From: a virus
DNA: 33,570 bases
Reading direction: 5' to 3' (one strand)
Virus record (IMG/VR): IMGVR_UViG_3300045993_000458
Location: 1 to 33,570 of that record
A model generated the notes under the pieces. It saw only the letters and a program-made list of their open reading frames with translations, was not told where the DNA came from and did not search any database. How positions within the stretch are numbered: the stretch's first letter is position 1; each line of letters starts with the position of its first letter. Below are positions 1-5,310 of this stretch, one piece after another. Both the position numbers and the translations under genes were made by a program.

Positions 1-174
1 CTGCCGTTTTTTCAAAATCTCTACATGACGACTGGCATCATCAAGAATTTTATTCAGTTTCAAGTATTCGTTTTGTTGAATACCGTTAAGCCTGCGGTTG
101 TAATAGCACTCCGATTTCATCTTGTTTAGCCAGTCGATAAGGTCTTCCAGTATTTCAATCGTTTTTTTGTACAT
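1..174 (-). CDS. Partial small phage protein (cut by window edge)
   Basis: An open frame starts at an ATG one base after the stop of the preceding gene and runs off the left edge of the window, giving 58 visible codons. The visible peptide starts MYKKTIEILEDLIDWLNKMK and is charged, with heptad-like leucine/isoleucine spacing that suggests a helical or coiled-coil protein. It is the last visible member of the leftward replication operon. I do not recognise a family. The tight spacing supports a real gene, but its length and function cannot be judged. Confidence 0.6.
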   Translation of the reverse strand, partial: MYKKTIEILEDLIDWLNKMKSECYYNRRLNGIQQNEYLKLNKILDDASRHVEILKKRQ

Positions 175-175
175 G

Positions 176-472
176 TTAGCCGTTACCTATGAAATCAGGT
201 TCATTTTTATCCTCTCGGCGATACCTTAAGTTTTCACGTACCGGCTGAAACTCGCCAGACTGCAATACCACTTCGCCGTTTATCTCAACTTCTACCGCAG
301 CTGGCTTGCCGAATATCTTGTTTATGTTTGTCAACAATTCAGCCACTTCCGGGGCTTCATCTTGAATCAGTTTCCATTGCCTTATCCGTTCTGCTGCTGC
401 CTTTGCACGTCTTTCCTCGCTTCGTTGCTTGGCGCGTTCTGATAGCCAAACAACTTTCTCGGTAACGTCCAC
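176..472 (-). CDS. Hypothetical protein of the replication operon
   Basis: A 98-residue protein with a GTG start that directly follows the TGA of the HNH-domain gene, so it is probably translationally coupled. The N-terminal third is very rich in Arg, Lys, Glu and Ala and should be a long charged helix. The middle (EVAELLTNINKIFGKP and the following VEVEINGEV) looks like a small mixed alpha/beta part. No catalytic motif is visible and no family is recognised. Its place after the initiator, loader and HNH genes suggests an accessory early role, which is inference from context only. Confidence 0.6.
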   Translation of the reverse strand: MDVTEKVVWLSERAKQRSEERRAKAAAERIRQWKLIQDEAPEVAELLTNINKIFGKPAAVEVEINGEVVLQSGEFQPVRENLRYRREDKNEPDFIGNG

Positions 473-1540
473 TCAAAATATCGAGTAGTTTCTTTCTTGA
501 TTAGGATAATCACGCACAAAAATAGAAAAAGCCGTTTTTAAAATCTCCAAAGGCCATCTTCTAACCATACCCCCGCCGTCTAATACCTTCGGAGGCAATG
601 TTTCACCAGAATTTAACTCTTTATAAATTTTGGAGCATAAAAGGCCAAAAACCTGTGTATTTGTTATATTTTGATTTGGGTAAATTCCATAGGGTTTAAT
701 GCCATGTTGAACACCGTTTACCTCGATGTAATTGCCTGATGTCATAAACTTTATACTTTGATCCAATAATTCTACGATTTTGGTATTTGTTTCTTCCGTT
801 TTCCTTTCTATCCCCGACATTCGGATATTTGCTACTTCCTTTTCCTGTTTTAGCCCAGCTACTTCCTCATTAATTCCAGATACTTCCTCATTAATTATTT
901 TGTATTCAATCGCTCTTAGGGCATTTTGCTTATATAAATTTCCAAGCATTAAGTGATTTTGCCAAACAATATCGTTATTGAGTTCAGGAACATTCTCATC
1001 AACAACCGTTCCCTTTTTTGTTGCCAGAACTGCCAGTTGCTTGCGCAACCGTTTAGCAGGAGCACCGGCACCCATGCGCATACCCAAAATCAAAACGCCT
1101 TGCTCTGACACATAAGGTTCAAGTTTTTTAGTTTCCAGGCTTTCCATTCGCTTCCAATCTTCATCATATTCCAACTCGGCCTCATGTCTAGCGTTCCATC
1201 CTCTACTTTCCAAGCTTAGTGGTCTTATAATGTCGTTAAATCTGACCCACGGTTTATTATCGATGTAAATGCAACAAAGGCTTGCCCCTTCAAAGTCTAT
1301 ACGTGATAACTCATTCATTTTATCTCCCCTTATTCCGTGTTGCTTGGCGTGGCATGACGCACAGCAAACGATTAGATTTTCCAAACAATCCAGCGCATAG
1401 TTTTTGTTGGCGGGATACTTAACGTGGTGAACATGATCAGGATTGCCCCCGCAAAACTCGCAAGCGTTCCCCGCCCGGTATCTCGCGGCTTGCGCTAATG
1501 ACTTCCAGCTAGCCGATTGCAAATACTGGTGGTAGTCCAT
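473..1540 (-). CDS. HNH-domain protein with possible antirepressor-like middle region
   Basis: A 355-residue protein; the ATG at 1540 is preferred over an upstream in-frame TTG. Residues 20-70 form an HNH-type zinc endonuclease module: CxxC at 27/30, the HVHH core at 36-39, CxxC at 60/63 followed by His64 and His68. From about residue 80 the text changes. A segment (about 82-170) with an acidic aromatic patch and an ILGMRMG-AKRLRK stretch faintly resembles P22_AR_N/Bro-type antirepressor domains. Residues 208-260 are a coiled coil with a 21-nt tandem duplication (NEEVSGI/NEEVAGL), and the C-terminus is unassigned. It lies between the P-like loader and small genes. HNH proteins in phages include homing and packaging nucleases; here replication or regulation is more likely from position. 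The HNH call is strong, the antirepressor call weak. Confidence 0.8.
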   Translation of the reverse strand: MDYHQYLQSASWKSLAQAARYRAGNACEFCGGNPDHVHHVKYPANKNYALDCLENLIVCCASCHAKQHGIRGDKMNELSRIDFEGASLCCIYIDNKPWVRFNDIIRPLSLESRGWNARHEAELEYDEDWKRMESLETKKLEPYVSEQGVLILGMRMGAGAPAKRLRKQLAVLATKKGTVVDENVPELNNDIVWQNHLMLGNLYKQNALRAIEYKIINEEVSGINEEVAGLKQEKEVANIRMSGIERKTEETNTKIVELLDQSIKFMTSGNYIEVNGVQHGIKPYGIYPNQNITNTQVFGLLCSKIYKELNSGETLPPKVLDGGGMVRRWPLEILKTAFSIFVRDYPNQERNYSIF

Positions 1541-1552
1541 AAGCAAAACTCA

Positions 1553-2260
1553 TTATTTCAGCCTTATCTGGTCGCGTAGACTTGCAAAGTTCTTGTTCCA
1601 CTGGTCTTTGTCAGCCTTTTTTTGCTCAATCAGGAGTGGGTTTAGTAAATGCTCCGGTTTCCAGTCGGGCCATCCATCTTGTATGAGCCGGTTATAAACC
1701 TGGGTTATTTCATTTATCGCTATCTTCTTGCTTTCGCCCCTAACCTTTTGCATATCAACGTCGTTATCTTGAGAAATATAAAAAACCAATGGATGCTTGT
1801 AGCGATCCTTAATGCTGCCTTCCTTGTTTTTGTTGTAAGCAAGTATTCCGTAAACCTCCTCAACGCTCGGTACGCCTTCCAGGGTGCTGCTTAAGCACAG
1901 TTTTCTAAACTCGATGACTTTTGGCGGCCATACCTCAAGTTTTTGTACCAGTAAGTTGAAACCTGTTTTTATTTGCTGAGGTGTCAAGCCTCCCAAGCAA
2001 AACTTCCATTCCTTGGCTGTTGCGGATAGTTCGCCATCGACAATGGAAACACCATTAGGCGTTATCCATTTATCGCCGTAAATGGCTGTCATCTTTTTCC
2101 AGATATAAAAAATACCTTCGTCAGATAGTTCTAGCGTTGTCGAAGGCCTCCTGTTGCTTTCCTTTCCAGTATTGTTGTTGCCCGTTGGTTTCCCTTTCGT
2201 AGGCAGTGAATTTGCTACCAGTTGCAGAATGGGTTGCATTGTTGTATCTTTGTTTTTCAT
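1553..2260 (-). CDS. Replication protein P-like helicase loader
   Basis: About 235 residues if started at the ATG at 2260; an in-frame GTG at 2269 is the alternative. The central part resembles lambda P-type proteins: FYIWKKMTAIYGDKW, then LGGLTPQQIKTGFNLL and WPPKVIEFRKLC, a pattern typical of phage P proteins that bind the host replicative helicase and deliver it to the origin bound by the O-type initiator. The C-terminus carries WPDWKPEHLL, a helical tail. It lies directly downstream of the O-like gene and overlaps its 3' end by about 140 nt in another frame, which is unusually long. The N-terminal 45 residues are low complexity (Asn, Thr, Gly, Lys), and the real start could lie at an internal Met. 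Family assignment is by pattern and gene order. Confidence 0.8.
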   Translation of the reverse strand: MKNKDTTMQPILQLVANSLPTKGKPTGNNNTGKESNRRPSTTLELSDEGIFYIWKKMTAIYGDKWITPNGVSIVDGELSATAKEWKFCLGGLTPQQIKTGFNLLVQKLEVWPPKVIEFRKLCLSSTLEGVPSVEEVYGILAYNKNKEGSIKDRYKHPLVFYISQDNDVDMQKVRGESKKIAINEITQVYNRLIQDGWPDWKPEHLLNPLLIEQKKADKDQWNKNFASLRDQIRLK

Positions 2261-3134
2261 AATTATCACCGTGGTTATGAGTGTTTAAGTTTGAATGTGA
2301 GCCAGGCCCGTTAGCTGCGGTGTCCTGGCTTTTTCGTTTTTTGACGATAGATTTAACTATCGGTTTGTAGTACATAATCGTTGCAGGTCTATCTCCTTTC
2401 AACGACTTCGCTATTTGTAACTCGACGAATACCATATCGTCATCAGTAACCCCCATTTTTTCCCATTCCAGAAACATCGGCACTGTATCTACTGTTTGTG
2501 CCTCCCATTGTGCATAGCCTTTTCCGTTCACAAAATATTCGAGCCATTTTTTCAGTGCTATGTTTGTTTCAATCGCATCAGATACCCCTAGTACACCCTG
2601 TGTACTTATCGTAAATTCCGGTATTTTTTCCGCGCGCGCGTCATCAACAACATTCTCTGAAGTAATCTCTGTTGTATTCTCTGTAATAGTATGTGGTTTT
2701 TCCTCATTCCTGTATGTGGTTTTTACCTCATCTTGTTTGCTAGTTTTCCTCATGCTAGTATGTGGTTTTTCCTCATACTGAGATTTACTGGGGTTGCAGC
2801 CTGTTTTTGGGGTATTAGTAGGTGTAATTTGTACTAATTCAAGCAGTTTTTTTACGTTAATTTGATAATATAATTTAGCGGGTATGCCCTCCAATTTTTC
2901 GTTAAGAATACCCAACTTTTTTAAAACCTTTCGAGCGCCTTCTTGTTCCCATCTTGAAAGTCCTGTTTCATCAAACCACTCGTCTTGAGTTTTCCAAAAC
3001 CAGCCATCAGGTAATGTTGCCCTGTTGTTCCAATAAACAGCTTGTGATAGTAAAACAGCCGTTGTTACTGATCCGGTTATCGTTACAAAGCAACGATGAT
3101 AGGCAATCGGCCTATCGAATAGCTCAATGTTCAT
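2121..3134 (-). CDS. Phage replication initiator, O-like, with internal origin
   Basis: A 337-residue protein with an ATG start and an AGGA ribosome site about 8 nt upstream. The N-terminal 95 residues (NIELFDRPIAYHRCF, then LLSQAVYWNNR, DGWFWKTQDEWFDETGLSRW, GIPAKLYYQIN) match a common phage initiator type with a winged-helix DNA-binding domain around residues 45-92. A linker follows. Residues 120-149, with EEKPHT twice, are encoded by four iterons that look like the replication origin, as in lambda O. A second domain (about 185-270, containing LKKWLEYFVNGKGYAQW) probably contacts the loader, and the tail is Asn/His/Gln rich. It should bind the iterons and recruit the P-like protein encoded next. 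Its promoter shares an operator-like palindrome with the divergent RHH gene. Confidence 0.85.
   Translation of the reverse strand: MNIELFDRPIAYHRCFVTITGSVTTAVLLSQAVYWNNRATLPDGWFWKTQDEWFDETGLSRWEQEGARKVLKKLGILNEKLEGIPAKLYYQINVKKLLELVQITPTNTPKTGCNPSKSQYEEKPHTSMRKTSKQDEVKTTYRNEEKPHTITENTTEITSENVVDDARAEKIPEFTISTQGVLGVSDAIETNIALKKWLEYFVNGKGYAQWEAQTVDTVPMFLEWEKMGVTDDDMVFVELQIAKSLKGDRPATIMYYKPIVKSIVKKRKSQDTAANGPGSHSNLNTHNHGDNYEKQRYNNATHSATGSKFTAYERETNGQQQYWKGKQQEAFDNARTI
2652..2683. other. AT-rich 12-nt repeats next to iterons (candidate unwinding element)
   Basis: Three copies of A(T/A)TCTCTG start at 2652, 2664 and 2676, exactly 12 nt apart, in an AT-rich stretch immediately beside the iterons on the downstream side of the initiator gene. 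In lambda the AT-rich duplex-unwinding region also lies directly next to the iterons. The repeats are visible; the unwinding role is inferred from the layout. Confidence 0.6.
2689..2776. repeat. Four origin iterons, 19 nt each, 23-nt period
   Basis: Iterons of the form GTATGTGGTTTTTCCTCAT begin at 2689, 2712, 2735 and 2758, exactly 23 nt apart. The first and fourth are identical, the second has one inserted A, and the third matches at about 14 of 19 positions. They sit inside the initiator gene, just after the segment for its DNA-binding domain. Lambda has the same arrangement: four iterons within O. This should be the binding site of the initiator and hence the phage origin. Number, spacing and position are seen directly; origin function is inferred. 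Confidence 0.85.
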
Positions 3135-3168
3135 GTTAAATGTCCTGTTTAAAAGGTTTTATTATTCT

Positions 3169-3221
3169 GTTTATATATACGATCATTATACTTCATGGTA
3201 TAATATATTGTATATATAAAC
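3169..3221. promoter_or_regulatory. Nested palindrome with divergent -10 boxes (operator of RHH regulator)
   Basis: Outer arms GTTTATATATAC (3169-3180) and GTATATATAAAC (3210-3221) are perfect 12-nt inverted repeats. Nested inside are ATTATAC (3185-3191) and GTATAAT (3198-3204). The inner arms are perfect -10 hexamers in opposite directions, one for the initiator gene leftward and one for the RHH gene rightward. Good -35 boxes are absent, as expected of a regulated promoter. The adjacent RHH protein is the obvious candidate ligand, giving joint control of its own gene and of replication. The sequence symmetry is certain; the ligand is inferred. Confidence 0.75.
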
Positions 3222-3239
3222 AATGATAGGATTATATTA

Positions 3240-3428
3240 ATGGCTGAATCAGATAAAATACTTTTTGTTTGCCCAAAGTGGCTAAAAGCTGAAATACGCA
3301 CCCAGGCTGAATATAAAGGCGTGAATATGTCCGAATATATAAAGGACGTGCTGAAGGCCAATATTGCCGCTAATGTCATCCCACCGAACACAAAAAAGCC
3401 CCGCACAGAGCAATCCGTGCAGGGCTGA
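3240..3428 (+). CDS. Ribbon-helix-helix (Arc/CopG-like) regulator
   Basis: A 62-residue protein with an AGGA ribosome site about 9 nt before its ATG. The order of a short strand (KILFVCPKW), helix (LKAEIRTQAEYKG), turn and second helix (NMSEYIKDVLKANI) fits the ribbon-helix-helix fold of Arc, MetJ and CopG repressors, which bind palindromic DNA as dimers of dimers. It is divergent from the replication initiator, and the space between holds a long nested palindrome. It probably represses both directions. The last 11 codons overlap a leftward intrinsic terminator, so the C-terminal tail is constrained by an RNA signal on the other strand. The fold call is by pattern only. Confidence 0.75.
   Translation: MAESDKILFVCPKWLKAEIRTQAEYKGVNMSEYIKDVLKANIAANVIPPNTKKPRTEQSVQG
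3392..3426 (-). terminator. Leftward intrinsic terminator inside the RHH gene end
   Basis: Read leftward, AGCCCTGCAC pairs with GTGCGGGGCT (one mismatch or bulge) and is followed by six T. It lies within the 3' end of the rightward RHH gene, so it must end a leftward transcript coming from 3430-3900 before it enters the replication promoter region. Confidence 0.75.
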
Positions 3429-3564
3429 TGGTCTAACGACTGATAACTTGAGTCTATGTCTGGGTTCATGGGCCTACCCGTGTCGAAATGTTAGAGAAAG
3501 GGGGGGGGTCTATTATTGCGCGCTTATTTTTTGCTTTTCAATCCGTACAAATACTTATATTGGC

Positions 3565-3598
3565 AAAAAAAACCGGCATAGCAGACGACGCTAGCCGG
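3565..3598 (-). terminator. Second leftward intrinsic terminator
   Basis: Read leftward, CCGGCTAGC pairs with GCTATGCCGG, with a small bulge, and is followed directly by eight T. It is a strong intrinsic terminator for a leftward transcript arising between it and about 3900. No convincing leftward gene precedes it, which suggests a short RNA. Confidence 0.7.
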
Positions 3599-3660
3599 GA
3601 ATCATGGGAGAGCTGGTAAAAAAATGAGGAAATTTTAAGCATTGTGAACCGGCTTAACTG

Positions 3661-3767
3661 TTGACTGTGTGATAAAATCCGGTAAACTTCATTGGCCCGT
3701 TCGGGCAATCCAAGGTGGAAACTCACCGGAACCCCCAAACTGGGTTAGAGCTTTTTGGGGGTTTTTT
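3661..3767 (+). ncRNA. Candidate small RNA with own promoter and terminator
   Basis: A possible promoter TTGACT (3661-3666), 16-nt spacer, TAAACT (3683-3688) would start a transcript near 3695. The transcript would hold a perfect hairpin GCCCGTTCGGGC (3695-3706), a second small hairpin GGTG/CACC around 3714-3727, and a terminator in which ACCCCCAAA (3731-3739) pairs with TTTGGGGGT ahead of T6 (3762-3767). The RNA would be about 73 nt with no open frame. Compact, fully structured form and lack of coding support an sRNA or antisense regulator. The promoter is the weakest part. Confidence 0.5.
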
Positions 3768-3888
3768 ATGTCTTAAAATAAGGTGCAAACTGTTTTGGGA
3801 TTTTATGCCTCACGTCACAAAATTGAAACAATTAATTTCTTTAAGGTTAATTTTTTTAAAATTATCGGTCTGAAGTTTTACCATAAGC

Positions 3889-3894
3889 TATAAT
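3889..3894 (+). promoter_or_regulatory. -10 box six bases before an ATG (possible leaderless start)
   Basis: A perfect TATAAT ends six bases before the ATG at 3901, so transcription would start at or next to the start codon. No ribosome site is possible in that space. Leaderless mRNA is known for the lambda repressor transcript. The -35 region is poor. Confidence 0.4.
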
Positions 3895-3900
3895 AAAAAC

Positions 3901-4095
3901 ATGACTGACACACTTCAAAAAATTAACAACATGGTAACAAGCATCAATCAGTTTAAGGGCGGTAGTTTACTTATTAGCCTGTTCATGTTTTGCTTGGTTT
4001 ATATCAGTTATGCTTTTATCAAGTTGATTTTATTCATGGTGTACTGTTATTTTAAATATTTTGTTGCAGAGACCTCAAACAAAGATGGTTTATGA
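3901..4095 (+). CDS. Small membrane protein
   Basis: A 64-residue protein with an amphipathic N-terminus (about 1-18) followed by one long or two short hydrophobic segments (about 19-52, from SLLISLFMFCLVYISYAF to LILFMVYCYFKYF), then a short polar tail. It probably sits in the inner membrane. Its ATG lies only six bases after a perfect -10 box, suggesting a leaderless message. It is the first gene of the rightward block, before the Cro-like regulator. No family is recognised. Small membrane proteins in this place can serve in superinfection exclusion, but nothing here shows that. Confidence 0.5.
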   Translation: MTDTLQKINNMVTSINQFKGGSLLISLFMFCLVYISYAFIKLILFMVYCYFKYFVAETSNKDGL

Positions 4096-4108
4096 CTGAT
4101 AAACACTC

Positions 4109-4330
4109 ATGAATAAAAAACTGTCCGACATAGGCACTAACGAGCTGGCCCATTTTCTGGGTGTTACGGCGGGTTTTGCTTCACATATCAAACACGGTAA
4201 TCGTAAATTGCCACCAAAGGATTGTATTCGCGTGAGCGAACGCTATTTTATCCCCTTGCATGATCTTCGGCCTGATATATACCCGAAAATAAAAGAGGAA
4301 AAAAATGGCTACAATTACTTTATACGTTAA
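4109..4330 (+). CDS. YdaS/Cro-like helix-turn-helix regulator
   Basis: A 73-residue protein. Residues 8-35 (GTNELAHFLGVTAGFASHIK) form a helix-turn-helix, followed by the signature NRKLPPKDCIRVSERY and LHDLRPDIYP, the end typical of YdaS/Cro-type small phage regulators ('LRPD' motif). It should bind DNA as a dimer and control the early promoters, as Cro does in lambdoid phages. The gene starts the rightward early operon, and a strong promoter follows at 4373-4400. No CI-type repressor with an S24 peptidase domain is in the window, so the other half of the switch, if any, lies elsewhere. There is no clear ribosome site. Confidence 0.75.
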   Translation: MNKKLSDIGTNELAHFLGVTAGFASHIKHGNRKLPPKDCIRVSERYFIPLHDLRPDIYPKIKEEKNGYNYFIR

Positions 4331-4372
4331 GCTTAAATAACGGTAATTTTTAGCTGAATACGCTTATTTTGC

Positions 4373-4400
4373 TTGACTTTATTTTACCATTTGCTATAAT
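4373..4400 (+). promoter_or_regulatory. Strong sigma70-type promoter for the early operon
   Basis: TTGACT (4373-4378), 16-nt spacer and a perfect TATAAT (4395-4400) form the best consensus promoter in the window. Start would be near 4407, leaving a roughly 100-nt leader before the gene at 4508. It probably drives the early recombination operon and is a likely target of the Cro-like protein encoded just upstream. Confidence 0.75.
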
Positions 4401-4486
4401 TTAAACCAGCAAATGAGCACATTAGCTGTTACAACATCTCTCTTGTTTCCTAACAGCACGTCAGTGAGATTCTGGCGCACAACCTA

Positions 4487-4513
4487 ACTCTAACCTACGG
4501 TGCAATCATGAAA
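4487..4513 (+). repeat. 27-nt leader/start repeat, copy 1
   Basis: The segment ACTCTAACCTACGGTGCAAT plus the next seven bases (ending ATGAAA) is exactly repeated at 4791-4817. It covers the ribosome-binding region and first two codons of the gene at 4508. Upstream of both copies the sequence is similar but diverged (CTTGT, CCTA and TGAGATT in the same order), so the original repeat may have been 60-70 nt. Confidence 0.85.
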
Positions 4514-4741
4514 CTAGAATTTGCAACACAAGAAATTTGCGGCCCAACTGGTGCAGTAAAAATTGATCCCAAAAAAGATATAAATTATTTTGAAACGCTT
4601 AGTTTATTTTGCGCGGATAACGACATTGATTTATCTGAAGTATCTGATCTTGAATTTGAAGCGATGGCAACAGAACTATCACACTTCGGTTTAGGGTTTG
4701 ATGGCCCACTTGAACCGTTTTGGTTCTGGGTTGAAGCATGA
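4508..4741 (+). CDS. Hypothetical acidic protein in a repeat-bounded cassette
   Basis: A 77-residue, strongly acidic protein starting MKLEFATQEICGPTGAVKID and ending with an aromatic tail (LEPFWFWVEA). No family is recognised. Acidic small phage proteins are sometimes DNA mimics or inhibitors of host factors, but that is only a possibility. The gene begins inside a 27-nt sequence that recurs exactly at the start of the next gene, so the whole gene lies between direct repeats 304 nt apart. That layout looks like insertion or duplication at a gene start. It is the first gene after the strong promoter at 4373-4400. Confidence 0.6.
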   Translation: MKLEFATQEICGPTGAVKIDPKKDINYFETLSLFCADNDIDLSEVSDLEFEAMATELSHFGLGFDGPLEPFWFWVEA

Positions 4742-4790
4742 AAAAACAAGACTTGTCCTAGCCGGATGAGATTTCCGACATTTTTAACCG

Positions 4791-4817
4791 ACTCTAACCT
4801 ACGGTGCAATCATGAAA
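4791..4817 (+). repeat. 27-nt leader/start repeat, copy 2
   Basis: An exact second copy of the sequence at 4487-4513, here forming the ribosome-binding region and first codons of the Rap1a-like gene. The only ribosome-site-like string is GGTG about 8 nt before the ATG. A weaker relative, GACTCTAAC followed by CTATGGGTAATA, lies before the nuclease gene at 5276, but it is inside another coding frame and may be chance. Confidence 0.85.
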
Positions 4818-5141
4818 AATCTATTAATAGCCGCCATCCTGACAATGATGGCAACAAACGCTTTTGCTGAGATAAGTGGTAATGAATACATGAATTATTC
4901 ATACTCTGAACAAGTTTCATACATTGCAGGCATTACTGATGCACTTATATTTATGAATGTAATATGTGGAACAGATCAACATCAAACCTACGGACAATTA
5001 AAAAATGTTGTTGATAAATTTTTAAGAAATAATCCTGAACAAACTCATTTTAGCATGTCATTTTTATATGGAACTTCGATTATGTCGGCTTTCAATTGCC
5101 GTCAAACAGATAAAAAACAAAAAACCGAAGTGAAGTGGTGA
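4812..5141 (+). CDS. Rap1a/Tai-immunity-like periplasmic protein
   Basis: A 109-residue protein with a clear signal peptide (MKNLLIAAILTMMATNAFA, cleavage after about residue 19). The mature part carries YSEQVSYIAGITDALIF, Cys52, a QLKNVVDKFLRNNPEQTH helix and Cys96 in MSAFNC. This is the layout of the Rap1a/Tai immunity fold, in which two cysteines form a disulfide and the protein blocks amidase effectors of type VI secretion. In a phage such a protein could guard the cell wall of the lysogen or infected cell from peptidoglycan enzymes, perhaps as superinfection exclusion. It sits behind a repeated leader in the early operon. The fold call is by pattern; the target is unknown. Confidence 0.65.
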   Translation: MKNLLIAAILTMMATNAFAEISGNEYMNYSYSEQVSYIAGITDALIFMNVICGTDQHQTYGQLKNVVDKFLRNNPEQTHFSMSFLYGTSIMSAFNCRQTDKKQKTEVKW

Positions 5142-5142
5142 T

Positions 5143-5310
5143 ATGAAATACCAAGACTGGGCCGACCGCTCCTGGCTGCTCGATAAGCCACAAATAGCCG
5201 CTGACTATGGCGTTAAAACCCTAACAGCGGTTATGCTTACACTTATCCTGACTCTAACACTATGGGTAATAAAAAATGGAAAACGGAATCTACAAAAACC
5301 TAGCGGCTGA
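5143..5310 (+). CDS. Small single-pass membrane protein
   Basis: A 55-residue frame starting one base after the stop of the Rap1a-like gene. A polar, Trp-containing N-terminus (MKYQDWADRSWLLDKPQ) is followed by one membrane segment (about residues 27-43, LTAVMLTLILTLTLWVI) and a basic tail. It overlaps the start of the RecE-like nuclease gene by 35 nt in another frame. This tight packing fits the rest of the operon. The small size and lack of a known family keep confidence moderate. Confidence 0.5.
   Translation: MKYQDWADRSWLLDKPQIAADYGVKTLTAVMLTLILTLTLWVIKNGKRNLQKPSG

Larger units (their letters stand above)
3429..3900. other. Gene-poor 472-nt region with terminators, G9 tract and sRNA-like element
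   Basis: No convincing protein gene is seen on either strand. The stretch holds a nine-G homopolymer at 3500-3508, a weak inverted repeat CATGGG/CCCGTG around 3468-3483, a leftward terminator at 3565-3598, and a rightward promoter-hairpin-terminator unit at 3661-3767. A -10 box lies at 3889-3894. The part from 3768 to 3880 is simply AT-rich. Opposed terminators suggest short RNAs on both strands, placed where temperate phages often keep antisense regulators. Confidence 0.55.

Noticed and set aside
2689-2776. Short CRISPR-like array
   Set aside because: The spacing leaves only 3-4 nt between 19-nt repeats, and the repeats lie in a coding frame; they are origin iterons.
3149-3469. 106-residue leftward frame opposite the RHH gene
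   Set aside because: It overlaps the RHH gene and the palindromic promoter completely, has two terminator-type hairpins in or before it and no ribosome site. It is a shadow frame.
3421-3495. tRNA-like reading with a D-loop-like GATGGTCTAACG and a GGGTTCATGG T-loop-like string
   Set aside because: The stems do not close: no 7-bp acceptor stem, the anticodon loop would be nine bases and the T-stem does not pair. It overlaps a clear leftward terminator.
3538-3738. 66-residue leftward frame
   Set aside because: A strong terminator (3565-3598) lies inside it, and the composition is not protein-like. The region is better explained by short RNAs.
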